A DNA stretch of 64,000 bases from Artemisia argyi (GCA_030686995.1 JARVZY010002402.1:248001-312000); one strand, 5' to 3'. Positions 22,873-34,625 are shown, counted from the first letter of the stretch. Notes: generated from the letters alone by a model not told the origin. Numbers and translations: made by a program.

Positions 22873-25800
22873 CTACGTGACCTCATCATCAAACGTTACA
22901 TCCTCCTCACTAATCATTTCATTACCATTTTCTTCATAATGTTTTACACATTGTATGTTGAAAGTAAATTCTCTACCTTCATCGTCTAGTAACACAACAA
23001 CTCCAGTTTTAGAGGAACTTTTTACTGTAAATGGTCCATACCATCTAGACTTGAGTTTCCCTGGAAATAACCTTAACCGAGAGTTGTACAATAGGACTTT
23101 GTCCACTTCTGAAAATTCCTTGGGTTTCTTAATTCTTTGGTCATGCCATCTTTTTGCCCTTTCTTTATATGTAATGGAGGACTCATAGGCTTCTAATCTA
23201 AGCTCATCAAACTCGTGTAATTGCAACAACCTATTGGTTCCAGCAATTGTATAATCTAAATTACATGCCTTAAGCGCCCAATAAGCCTTATGTTCTAATT
23301 CTACTGGCAAGTAACATGCCTTACCATACACCATGCGAAACGGGGTCATTCCAATAGGTGTCTTGTAGGCGGTTCGAAATGCCCATAAGGCCTCGTCGAG
23401 TTTAAATGACCAATCTTTTCTATTCTGACTAACCGTTTTTTCTAGTATTCTTTTAATAGCCATGTTTGTGTTTTCGACCTGGCCATTGGTCTGTGGATGA
23501 TAGGCGGTGTAAAATTGATGGGACACCCCATACCTCCTCATGACCTTTTCCATTTGTGCATTGCAAAAGTGCGTTCCCCTATCACTGATGAGGGCTTTAG
23601 GAATCCCAAATCTAGCGAAAACCTTTTTCAGGAAATGAATAACCACCCTGGCATCGTTGGTCCTAAGGGCTTGTGCCTCTACCCATTTTGAAACATAATC
23701 GATGGCAACTAAAATGTATTCATTTCCCCCTGAAGATGGAAAGGGTCCCATGAAGTCAATTCCCCAGACATCGAAAACCTCACATATTTGTATAAAATTC
23801 TGAGGTGCTTCATCCCTATGTGATATGTTTCCGGCCCGTTGACATGCATCGCATGCTTGTACCATTTCTTTGACATCACGAAAAATTGTGGGCCAATAGA
23901 ATCCCGCATCAAAAATCTTTCGGGCGGTGGTGCTTATCCCATGATGCCCTCCAGAGGGACCAGAGTGACATTCCCTCATAATTTTTACTGCCTCGCTCTC
24001 CGAAACACAACGTCTGATTATTTGGTTAGGACACCTCCAGAATAAAAATGGTTCATCCCAGAAGTAGTATTTTAACTGAGAAAAGAACCTTTTCCTTTCG
24101 TATCTAGTCAGGTGTTCTGGAATGATTCTGCTTGTGAGATAGTTAGCAAAATCGGCGTACCAAGGCTCCGAATCAGTCATTGACATGAGTTGTTCGTCAG
24201 GAAATGAATCCCGAATCTCACTTCTATCATGCTCATCCAAGGAATTTTCAAGACGAGATAGATGATTTGCGGCCAGATTTTCTGCCCCCCTCTTATCACG
24301 AATCTCAACATCAAATTCTTGTAACAACAAGATCCACCGAATTAGTCGTGGCTTAGCATCTTGCTTAGCAAAAAGATATCGAAGAGCTGAGTGATCAGTG
24401 AAAACGGCTGTCTTTGAAAGGACAAGATATTGCCGGAATTTGTCGAATGCGAACACCACAGCTAACAATTCTTTTTCAGTGGTAGAGTAATTCTCTTGAG
24501 CAGGATTCATGGTTTTGCTAGCGTAATAAATAGGCTGGAATAATTTGTCACGCCGTTGACCCAATACAGCCCCGACAGCGAAATCGCTAGCGTCGCACAT
24601 GATTTCAAATGGTAGCTCCCAGTTGGGTGTAATCATGATTGGAGCTTGTGTGAGATCTTTTTTCAAGAGATCGAATGCATCCTTGCATTCGTAAGAGAAA
24701 TCGAAAGGAGCATCCTTCATCAGCAATTAAGTCATTGGCCGAGCTATTTTGGAGAAGTCTTTGATGAATCTCTGATAAAACCCGGCGTGCCCCAAGAAGC
24801 TGCGTATTGCTTTAACAGTCGTGGGATATGGTAACTTAGATATAGCTTCAACTTTAGCTTGGTCCACCTCTATCCCATTACCTGAGATCTTATGTCCTAA
24901 CACAATCCCTTCTTTCACCATGAAATGACACTTTTCCCAGTTTAACACCAAGTTGGTTTCCTCGCAGCGTTTAAGCATTTTTTCTAAATTAGCAAGACAG
25001 CGGTCGAAGGAGTTCCCAAAGACCGAAAAGTCATCCATGAAAACTTCCATGCTGTCTTCCATAAGTTCGTGAAAGATTGCGGTCATGCATCGCTGAAAAG
25101 TGGCGGGGGCATTACACAGCCCAAAAGGCATTCTTTTGTAGGCAAACGTTCCATAAGGGCAAGTAAACGTGGTTTTTTCTTAGTCCTCAGGCGCTATGGG
25201 GATTTGAAAATATCCTGAGAATCCATCCAAGAAACAATAGTACTCGTGCCCAGAAAATCTCTCTAACATTTGGTCAATGAATGGTAAGGGAAAGTGATCT
25301 TTCCTCGTGGCATCATTGAGCTTTCTATAATCGATGCATACCCGCCAGCCAGTAACCGTTCTTTGGGGTACCATCTCACCCTTGTCGTTCTTAACCATTG
25401 TCATCCCTCCCTTCTTTGGTACAACCTGCACAGGACTAACCCACGGGCTGTCAGAGATTTGGTAGATCAATCCTGCATCTAGAAGCTTGATGACTTCTTT
25501 CTTCACAACTTCCTTAATGTTGGGATTCTCCCGCCTCTGGGGTTGCACGGTAGGTTTATAATCCTCTTCCATGAGAATCTTATGTATGCAAAAAGTTGAG
25601 TCAATCCTCTTAATGTCGGCTACACTCCATGCGAGCACTCCCTTATACTTCTTTTAGACCTCTAAGAGCTTACCTTTTTGTTCATGTTCGAGGGAGGAGT
25701 TTATGATTACCGGCAGTTGGTCCTCTCCCTGAAGGAAGGCGTTCTCTAAATGGTTAGGAAGTTCCTTAAGATCAAGCTCATGGGGTTCGATAATAGAAGG

Positions 25801-26010
25801 CTTAAGCTTGTTCTCGGGTTTTCGGAGTTCGAGATGCTCAGTGGCCTGCTGTCTAGGGTAGAAGGAGACTGCACCAACATCCTCCATCTTTTCTACCTCC
25901 AACAAGGGGAGAAAACTCTCATCCCGTAACCAGCCTTCCTTGATCTGTTCATCAACACAGTCATCAATGACGTCCGTGAGTTCATCGACCTCTCCAATGA
26001 AATAGATCCG
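22873..26010 (-). pseudogene. pol: Element B pol: RT, RNase H, integrase (three stops)
   Basis: One minus-strand frame from about 25905 to 22873 with in-frame stops at 25654, 25180 and 24727. The RT has a CIDYRKLN block, an FSGY-QIPIAPED block and the catalytic Phe-Met-Asp-Asp (about 25040). RNase H includes [14 protein letters not shown], the [12 protein letters not shown] block and the TDH site. Integrase has an HHCC-type zinc finger (Cys-His...Cys-X2-Cys, about 23990-23845). Its core keeps all three acidic residues: Asp in GIDFMGPF, Asp in SDRGTHF and Glu in GQVEN. FMDD and the gene order place it in the non-chromovirus Athila/Tat group. The 617-residue stop-free part (24726-22873) is notable in such an old copy. 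A frameshift near 26010 separates it from the protease. Confidence 0.95.
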
Positions 26011-26011
26011 G

Positions 26012-26360
26012 TTAGCTGCTTCGAGAGAGAGAGAGATCCATAGTGTCCATAATGTCGAAGGTTAAGCTATCGGTTCCCACTCGTAAGGTTAACTTGTCGT
26101 CAAGAACATCAATGACTGCACGAGCGGTAGCAAGAAATGGTCTCCCTAAGATGATGGGTACCAAGTCATCCTCCTCCATCTCTAAGATTACGAAGTCGAC
26201 CGGGAATTTGAATTTCCCAACCTTGACTAGCACATTTTCGCAAATCCCTACGGAGTATTTGACTGATCTATCGGCTAGTTGAATGTTCATACGGGTAGGC
26301 TTCAATCCAGAGTATCCTTGTTTAAGGAACATAGATTGAGGCATGAGGTTGATACTCGCC
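26012..26360 (-). pseudogene. Element B protease, C-terminal part
   Basis: The frame starts right after the TSD of D with Ser-Ile-Asn-Leu-Met-Pro, the second half of the retropepsin active-site motif. It continues through the 'ILGRPFLATA' block (about 26150) that carries the conserved Gly of the second retropepsin signature. The first half (Ala-Asp-Leu-Gly-Ala) is at 32879-32893 on the far side of D. After subtracting D and one TSD the two parts are in the same frame. Confidence 0.9.
26356..26360. repeat. Target-site duplication of D, left copy (TCGCC)
   Basis: TCGCC here and at 32879-32883. On the minus strand this sequence encodes the Gly-Ala(-Ser) of B's protease active site. Confidence 0.92.
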
Positions 26361-27770
26361 TGATACATGGGAATCGCACCAGGCTTTACCTCTCAAGGGA
26401 TCTAGAGAAGCTTACAACCCCCACCAGGCAGTGTACCTGATCGTTGTAGTATAGTATAGTGACAAGTACCGGGGGATTGATCGTTCAGCTAGGAATAGTG
26501 TCGCTAGGATTAGAAAACCTAAATACTAGTTCTAAAGATGAGAGATGATTATTTTTGTATTTTTATATTTTTTAGAAAGCAAGTAAAAATCTCGGGTTTG
26601 AAGGATTTGGGCGGAATTAGTTGCTAGTCAACTAACCCAATACTAAAGATGCAATCAAAATAAAATTCTAAAAATGAAAATAAACTAAATTATCTAAGGT
26701 TGTGAGCAATAAGTGGAGAAGTTGTGTTTACTTAGATTTCACTACTCCCTAGATATCTTTTACACGTTAATTACTTGTTATAGTTGCGTGGATGACGGAT
26801 TGTATTCCTTAATATCATTCATGGGGTGGCGCACTTAATTCCCCAATCCTATGAGTGCCTACTTCACTCCTATGTCGAGCCGGCTAAGAAGCTCCTAACA
26901 TGAGATCATTAGAATTTACTCATGCATTAAATACAACCAATAAAACCTAGTGCACGTCAGTTCATATTTCCTAAGACGTTCAAGCATGTTACCAATTGGA
27001 GATCTACCAGTTTTCTTAAGCCTAACATCGAATTCATTCATCCAATACAACCATAAACAAGTAATCAACACATAATTAACATCTAGGTTTCATTAGATCC
27101 AAGCAAACACAAGATAGATCTAGCCTAACATGATGAAATTAAGACAAGAACAAGATATAGACAACCAACACATAGACATATTGATTGAATTAAAATAATA
27201 CTTATCTCAATTACACATGAAAGGGTTCAAGGGCTGAGAACCCTTGAAAAACCTATAAAATTCGTACCAAGTTCGCACTTAGGGTTTCTCCAAAACTTCT
27301 CTCCTTTTAATGTGAAAATTAGAAAACTATATATAGGAAATAGGGTCTGACGGCGTCAAGAACAAATTTGTGACGCCGTCATCTCGCCGCCAAAATACTC
27401 CTCGGACTGCCTTGATCTACTTTTGACGCCGTCATGTGTTATGTGTTTCCAGGCCGTCATGCATTTTCCTCTTCACGCCCTACCTTGTGACGCCGTCAAA
27501 TCTGTACTGGATCGTCATGGAAATTACTCTTGACGCCGTCAAGATTTTCTTCTTGACACCGTCACCTAGTGTTCCCAGCAAGGAAAATTAAGACTTTGGC
27601 GTTTTCTTCACTTTTATGCTCCAAAAACGTCCGAATTGCTTCCTTTTCCAGATTTCTTTCCCAAAGTACCTAAAATCACAAAAGGAATGATTTAGGGCAA
27701 TATTTGATCAAATAAATTCAATTTCGGGCCTAAATGACCCCCTAAAAGTGGTTCATTTTTCGCCTCATCA
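26361..27770 (-). repeat. Element D 3' LTR
   Basis: 1410 bp with the family TATA motif and TGACG palindromes (27348, 27371 and others). Confidence 0.93.
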
Positions 27771-28370
27771 TATACCCTTACACTTGAGATTTGCTTGTCC
27801 TCAAGCAAATGCGCTTTTATTCTAATCAAAATACAAGTTAGGGGTCATTTAACACTAATATAAAAGTAATTACAACAAATAATCGTTCCACTAAAGACCA
27901 ATAGACAAGCACGGAGGTTATACACAAGCACCTCACAAATAGTGTTTAGATACTCACATCTCTCGGGTGTAATAAAGTATAGATTACAATATGGAAACGG
28001 AAGATATCTCTCACTACCTGTCATAGCAAAATAGATTACCATAGGCTTGGGAAAGGATCAAACCTCCACCACACGGCATAAGCACCTAGGATAAACTATC
28101 GAAGAGGTCTTTTAAAATGGTTGTAACGTTAGGTGTAGGGATATGAAATACACGGTTTTCTTGGATAAAGGAAGTTTTACTGGTGGCAAGTTAACAATCT
28201 TGGTTAATTACATGTACAATATGGCGTTACTAAGCCAAGACTAGACTCGACTTAAGCTAATAAATGAAAAAAAAAAAAAAATGAACATAGAATAAAAAGG
28301 GATTGTAGTCCGTATGTTTTTTCTCTTTTCCTTTTTCTATTTTTTTTTCTTTTTCTTGATTTTTTCGATT

Positions 28371-28430
<60 letters not shown>

Positions 28431-30282
28431 ATACACTTTTACCCTACCATCCATAATAATACATCATAAGGAATGAAAATTCCCCTTACACTTGAATTTT
28501 TACATACTTTACTATAAACTAATCTAATGAATCGAATTAAGAAAATCAAAACACTTGGAGTACTTTTAAGATTAACGTACATATGGGGGTAATATATGAT
28601 GTTCTTCCCCATTACTCTATAAATTAAGTACTTTACCCATGAGTCCCAATCGTCCCAAAACAATATGTACAAGGATATGACTCGACTTAACAACCATGTA
28701 ATCAATTAGAAAGTTAACTTAGGGTTTAACAAATAACAATAATGCACTAAAGATGAGCGCATACACAGAAGGCTAAGGCGATTTGGTTGTACATTTAAGT
28801 GGGGTGTAACAAATTCTTCCTTTAAGTAAAATGTTTAAAGTTAGAAACGAAAAGATAGGCTCGGAGGGTTGTACTAGGGGTTTCGTGTACTAAAAATGAG
28901 TACAACGCTAAGGGTGTGGTAAAAATCAATTGACTTAACTAGCCAAGTAATATGACTTAAATGGTCAAGTAATTATGATACGGGTTTAACACAAGGGTGA
29001 TCCTAATGCCTCTTATCATGTAGTAAATCCTACCACACGAATGTAGTCTCACTAGCGGTCTCGGGTTGCATCACTAACGCAAGTTCTAGAATCTAAATGC
29101 TACCGGTACAGTCATAAGCACTAATAATAAATGCTTTTCCTATCAAATCTAAAGGCGAACCTCACATATTTGGGTGGAAAATTTTTCTGAATATACGGTT
29201 ATGTGCTAGTCATACAATCTCCTATCCATGAGACGCTTGCTATAGCTAAAGTTTCACTCCTGAATGTTGTAAAAAATTTTAAATTTGGCTCTAAAATTAC
29301 ACTAACAAGTATTTCTCATAGTTTTATTACACATCTACCATCAAACAAAACAAACTCAAGCGAAAGTACATATGTAAGGTATCATCATTTTACCCTCCCC
29401 TTACACTTAAGATGAACATTGTCCCCAATGTTCAAGTAAAGAATGTAAAAGTGAAATAAGTAAAAAGAATGAAATCAAATACTCCCCTGATTCGCTCAGT
29501 ATGGATAATAAGGTGGCCAGGTTAAATCTTCCTCCAAGAAAATGAACAATCAAAGCTTCCCTTCCAGAATATAAATCATCTTCTTGTCATACATAACCTG
29601 TAAATCTTGAGAAAATAGACAAGACAACCTCGCATAAAATCGGCGGCATCCTATATAAGTTACTAAATCCTAGAAAACAAAGTAAGATATAATGCTTGTG
29701 GAATGAAGTTTGCAGATCTCCTGGAGATTATAAAACTTAATAATTCACAAAAACCATAAGACTCCATTAGAAAAACAAAACTGGTAAAATTTCCAGATTT
29801 TTACACGTGACGCCGTCAAGAGTTAACTCGTGACGCCGTCAGAAGTGACCTGCAGAAATTCTTATGTTAAGTTTCCGGAAAATTTCTGGAAAAACTTGGT
29901 CTCACTTCCTGGAAAATCCTGCAAAACTTCATTATGACTCAATACAAGCATTTGACTCTAACAAATACGAATATACATGTTCATTTAATATTGTGGAGAA
30001 TCATGTTCAGTTTGTTTCTTGAAAACATATTTGGGGTTTCCCCTTACACTTATCTTTTGCAAAAATACTTTTAGGTGGAGTTAAGACTAGGCCAAAACAA
30101 CAAAGTAAAGTATTTCCACTATTTAATTGAGAAACATGATCAACCAACAATAAAAATAAAGCATGCATACGGAAGCAAATAACAAACAAACAAAATAAAA
30201 TCACACAAAAACATGGGTTGCCTCCCAAGAAGCGCTTTTCTTTATTTACGAGTCTTGTAGCTAGACTCAAGGTCATGGGTTA
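27771..30282 (-). other. Element D 3' non-coding region
   Basis: Same order as in A and B: hairpin near 27788, a long poly-T stretch (about 28330-28428) and palindrome doublet at 29808 and 29831. No ORF with an ATG start and conserved coding sequence was found. Confidence 0.8.
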
Positions 30283-31284
30283 CTACGTGACCTCATCGTT
30301 GGTTCCACTCTCTGATTGTAAATATTCTTTGTAGAAACCAATCACCTTTTTCTCAATCGCCCCCATCATCATTTGGGAAAATTCCTTATCGACTTTATAC
30401 CTTGGTCCAAGGGCCAAGCAATCTTTGTAGAAAAGACTCCTCTTTTCCCATACATAATCCATGCCCTTTTTCTTATCCTCTTCATTGATGTCCTCAAAAG
30501 CACCAACGTTATCCTTATCAAATCGGGATATAAAGCGAAATTCTTTCATTCTATTAGGCATCCTATAAGTGATCCTATCGGTGTTACTTGCAAATCGGAC
30601 TGTCCCTTCTATCTCATCATATTCTAACTTAGACTCCTCAACAAACGGTTTACCAAACACGACATTTGACAATCGACAATCAATAACATTAGCAAGATCT
30701 TCCACAATCATAAAGTCGGTGATAAAAGTGAAATTCCCAACAAAGACATGTAAACCTTTAACTCTCCCGACAAAGTTACAAACTCCACCGGGGTATTTGG
30801 AATCTTTTCTAGGTTCAAGTCTTGTTTTCACTATATCATTATAAACATTTGAGGACATAATGTTGATTGGGGATTTAAAGTCAATGTAAGCATTGTTAAC
30901 GTGTCTATATCCAATCATACATGGTATCTTAGCATTCTTAGGATCGCCTCTCTTTATCTTAGGTTCGATTATAGTGAAAAGAGATCGCGGGTTATCAATA
31001 AGATTATTATAATATGCAATCTCCTCCTTAGTGGGGTATAGATTAAAGTAATCATTAAGCTTCGGATTTATTTCCCCCTCTTCTAGTCCCTCAACAACAT
31101 TCACAAAGTCATTAGGCCCTAGATCCTCATTTGAATACAAGGCGGTCGCTAGGTCACTAAATGCATGTTCGAGCTCAACCTTAATCAACCTATTAAGCTC
31201 CCTAAGTTCCCTAATCTCACTCTTAATATGTTCACATAACACAGCCACTTCTCTAGGGGAAAGGGGTGGATTCGCGTTTTCCAT
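30283..31284 (-). CDS. Element D protease-like protein (intact, 333 aa)
   Basis: I take the ATG at 31284-31282 (MENANPPLS...) as the start. The frame is open 39 codons further upstream, but that extension is hydrophobic and runs into the leader. Residues 1-60 form a helical, charged segment. An acidic linker follows, and from about residue 130 there is a retropepsin-like domain with YIDFKSPINIM at the active-site position (Asp present, but Phe-Lys-Ser in place of Thr-Gly-Ala) and a later VVFGKPF block. The C-terminal part has MDYVWEKR and DCLALGP blocks shared with the ORF of A. It is the sole gene of the element and lacks zinc-knuckle, RT or integrase motifs. It may bind B-family Gag or RNA, or may be inactive; no function is proven. 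Confidence 0.75.
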   Translation of the reverse strand: MENANPPLSPREVAVLCEHIKSEIRELRELNRLIKVELEHAFSDLATALYSNEDLGPNDFVNVVEGLEEGEINPKLNDYFNLYPTKEEIAYYNNLIDNPRSLFTIIEPKIKRGDPKNAKIPCMIGYRHVNNAYIDFKSPINIMSSNVYNDIVKTRLEPRKDSKYPGGVCNFVGRVKGLHVFVGNFTFITDFMIVEDLANVIDCRLSNVVFGKPFVEESKLEYDEIEGTVRFASNTDRITYRMPNRMKEFRFISRFDKDNVGAFEDINEEDKKKGMDYVWEKRSLFYKDCLALGPRYKVDKEFSQMMMGAIEKKVIGFYKEYLQSESGTNDEVT

Positions 31285-31442
31285 AATGGTCAACGGAATA
31301 GTCAATGAATTTAATTTACTAACAAAGGCACAAAGAAAAAAAGATAGACTAAAGAAACCTAAAAAATAAAAATAAAATCTTACTAGAAAGGAATCTAGCA
31401 AGTAGACCTAATAAAAAGAGATTCTAACCTAGACAATAACTA

Positions 31443-31462
31443 TTCCCCGGGCTGCGGCGCCA
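31443..31462 (-). other. Element D primer-binding site
   Basis: On minus, TGGCGCCGCAGCCCGGGGAA lies 6 bp after the 5' LTR end. It is of the type found in Athila/Tat elements. Confidence 0.88.
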
Positions 31463-31468
31463 AAAACT

Positions 31469-32878
31469 TGATACGTGGGAATCGCACCAGGCTTTACCTC
31501 TCAAGGGATCTTGAGAAGCTTAAAACCCCCACCAGGCAGTGTACCTGATCATTGTAGTATAGTATAGTGACAAGTAACGGGGGATTGATCGTTCAGCTAG
31601 GAATAGTGTCGCTAGGATTAGAAAACCTAAATACTAGTTCTAAAGATGAGAGATGATTATTTTTGTATTTTTATATTTTTTAGAAAGCAAGTAAAAATCT
31701 CGGGTTTGAAGGATTTGGGCGGAATTAGTTGCTAGTCAACTAACCTAGTACTAAAGATGCAATCAAAATAAAATACTAAAAATGAAAATAAACTAAATTA
31801 TCTAAGGTTGTGAGCAATAAGTGGAAAAGTTGTGTTTACTTAGATTTCACTACTCCCTAGATATCTTTTACACGTTAATTACTTGTTATAGTTGCGTGGA
31901 TGACGGATTGTATTCCTTAATATCATTCATGGGGTGGCGCACTTAATTCCCCAATCCTATGAGTGCCTACTTCACTCCTATGTCGAGCCGGCTAAGAAGC
32001 TCCTAACATGGGATCATTAGAATTTACTCATGCATTAAATACAACCAATAAAACCTAGTGCACGTCAGTTCATGTTTCCTAAGACGTTCAAGCATGTTAC
32101 CAATTGGAGATCTGCCAGTTTTCTTAAGCTTAACATCGAATTCATTCATCCAATACAACCATAAACAAGTAATCAACACATAATTAACATCTAGGTTTCA
32201 TTAGATCCAAGCAAACACAAGATAGATCTAGCCTAACATGATGAAATTAAGACAAGAACAAGATATAGACAACCAACACATAGACATATTGATTGAATTA
32301 AAATAATACTTATCTCAATTACACATAAAAGGGTTCAAGGGCTGAGAACCCTTGAAAAACCTGTAAAATTCGTACCAAGTTCGCACTTAGGGTTTCTCCA
32401 AAACTTCTCTCCTTTTAATGTGAAAATTAGAAAACTATATATAGGAAATAGGGTCTGACGGTGTCAAGAACAAATTTGTGACGCCGTCATCTCGCCGCCA
32501 AAATACTCCTCGGACTGCTTTGATCTACTTTTGACGCCGTCATGTGTTATGTGTTTCCAGGCCGTCATGCATTTTCCTCTTCACGCCCTACCTTGTGACG
32601 CCGTCAAATCTGTACTGGATCGTCATGGAAATTACTCTTGACGCCGTCAAGATTTTCTTCTTGACGCCGTCACCTACTGTTCCCAGCAAGGAAAATTAAG
32701 ACTTTGGCGTTTTCTTCACTTTTATGCTCCAAAAACGTCCGAATTGCTTCCTTTTCCAGATTTCTCTCCCAAAGTACCTAAAATCACAAAAGGAACGATT
32801 TAGGGCAATATTTGATCAAATAAATTCAATTCCGGGCTTAAATGACCCCCTAAAAGTGGTTCATTTTTCGCCTCATCA
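31469..32878 (-). repeat. Element D 5' LTR with promoter
   Basis: 1410 bp. TATA motif CTATATATAG at 32435-32444 (minus). The nearest palindrome (32456-32466) carries one change in its second half (TGACGGTGTCA); further copies lie upstream to about 32670. Confidence 0.93.
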
Positions 32879-32883
32879 TCGCC

Positions 32884-34331
32884 CCCAAATCGGCAAGAGC
32901 ATTCTTTATTGATAGAGATCCTATGGAGCAAGGCAAGGTGAAGCTACCTGGATCGTCTACCTTTTTTGGCTACCCTCAATGGGTCACCACCGAACATTCT
33001 TCCCCCAGGGTCACAAGACCCTCGAGTTTCTTTCAGTTGGCGAGTAATTTTTTAAAGTATGCGCTATACTTCGGCATGTAATAACAAGCATCAAGGAGGG
33101 GTATGGTGACTACTGAGTCTTTTAGATATGACAAGAATCTTTTATTATCATCCGCAGTTTTCTGGTTTTTTAATCGGGAAGGGAATGGGATCCTCACAGG
33201 TTGGTTAGGTAGGGTTGATGGGGAAGGGATCGCCAAGGGAGGTTGTTTGGGAGCCTCGCTGCTCACATCACCCTCTTCTTTGTGAGGCTTGTTTGGATCG
33301 GGAGTGATGGGATGCGAGCTCGGGTAAGGGGGGTCCTTGGTTGTTGTTTCAGCTCGAGTGGTTATTGCGAGCATGGGGTCGTTTTGGCTTACTGACGGCA
33401 TTCCAAGGTTATCGAGGGTGGAGTTAAGCTTGTTGAACCATTCTCCAATGTCATTCTACTGCTCATCGACAAGTTCATCAAGACCTTTTAATTGTAAGCC
33501 TTTTTCTTGAGTGAAGTGACCAAGGTCATCTTCAAAAGTGCTCCTGATTTCGAATTCAGGACCTTCCTCTCCTTCTTTTCTTTTTACCAGATTTCCCTAG
33601 AGGGTGTAATCGTCGTTTTGGTAAAAAGGAAAAAGGGAGGGATCAGTATAGATGTCACCTCCTGACAAGCATGCATGCTCAGTTGTGGGTTCTCCTCCGC
33701 ATTCCTCTACCTCGTGCAGGCCTCCACAGTAGTCACAGATCAAGTAAGGATTTGAAAGTTGTTTAGGTAACTGCGACCCAGCTAGGTATTCCATTCTTTT
33801 GTGAATTTTTCTTAACCGATCTGAAGATGTTGAAGTGATTTCAGATATGCTGGCAGTCGACTCAGGTTCATCCCAAGTGTCATCCTGGTCTTGAGCATAT
33901 TCCTCAATCCTATCCCATCCTTCCTCGGCACTAAGATTGGCTAATCTCCCCTTTCTAGAATTGTTGATTCCGTTCCGATCATTTGAGGAGACATTGTCGT
34001 AAAAGATTTGGACCAAAAGCCAAAGTTCGATGCCATGATGGGGAACTTGTCTTATTAAATCCTTGAATCTAATCCACGATTTATGGAAGGGTTCGTCCTT
34101 CCCTTTTCGGAAGCGGAGGATCCTATCTCTAAACGCTAAAGTTTTCCCAGGTGGAAAGAACTTCTCATAGAACTTGGATATGGGTTGTTCCCATGTGAAA
34201 ATATATTCAGAAGGAAGTTTATCATACCACTCTTGGGCTTTTTCATAGACGGTGAAAGGGAAGAATCGTAATCGGGACGTGTCTCTAGTAGCCCCATCTG
34301 TATGGAAGGTGTCTACTATTTTCAAGAAGTC
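32884..34331 (-). pseudogene. gag: Element B gag and N-terminal protease
   Basis: A minus-strand frame with several stops. From 34325 a retrotransposon-gag domain begins (FLKIVDTF..., a TWEQ/FYEKFFP block, then RDRILRFRKGKDE and SWIRFKDL blocks). Next is a zinc knuckle of the Athila spacing CX2CX3HX4C (Cys-Asp-Tyr-Cys...His...Cys, about 33740-33702), an acidic linker and a proline-rich stretch (33401-33200). It finishes with the protease start Ala-Asp-Leu-Gly-Ala at 32893-32879. Stops at 33597, near 33459 and at 33033 lie in contexts suggesting Gln or Arg codons. The gag N-terminus is missing because of the deletion at about 34332. Confidence 0.9.
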
Positions 34332-34620
34332 CTTGACGCCTTTCTCTTGACGCCTTCAGGTTTTCACTGGGTTGTCACGGATTTTACTCCTGACGCCGTT
34401 AGAATTTTCCTCTTGACGCCGTCAGGTACTGTTCTCAGCATGGAAAATTAAGTCTTTGCCGTTTTCTTCACTTTTATGCTCCAAAAGACTTCCTTTTCCA
34501 GAATTCACTCCCAAAGTACCTAAAATCATAAAAGGAACGATTTAGGGCAATATTTGATCAAATAAATTCAATTTCGGGCTTAAATGACCCCCTAAAAATA
34601 GTTCATTCTTCGCCTCATCA
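34332..34620 (-). repeat. Element B 5' LTR remnant (deleted)
   Basis: Only the last 289 bp on plus (the LTR start in element orientation) remain, matching 20124-20422. About 1.1 kb of LTR, the primer-binding site and the beginning of gag are gone. The breakpoint falls in a CTTGACGCC word present both in the LTR array and, in part, in gag. Confidence 0.88.
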
Positions 34621-34625
34621 ATAAC

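Larger units (their letters stand above)
26361..32878 (-). mobile_element. Element D: non-autonomous gypsy retrotransposon (sister of A), complete
   Basis: 6.5 kb on the minus strand: 5' LTR 32878-31469, primer site 31462-31443, one intact protease-like ORF (31284-30283), 2.5 kb of non-coding sequence, 3' LTR 27770-26361, and TSD TCGCC. The architecture is identical to A. The LTRs are both 1410 bp and differ by about two dozen mainly transitional changes by eye. Confidence 0.94.
19005..34620 (-). mobile_element. Element B: autonomous-type Athila/Tat-like gypsy element, decayed, hosting D
   Basis: Read on minus: a truncated 5' LTR (34620-34332), gag lacking its N-terminus, protease split by D, RT, RNase H, integrase, a 2.45-kb non-coding region and the 3' LTR (20422-19005). 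TSDs ATAAC at 19000-19004 and 34621-34625 match exactly. Multiple stops, one frameshift near 26010 and loss of the primer site make it inactive. Confidence 0.93.
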
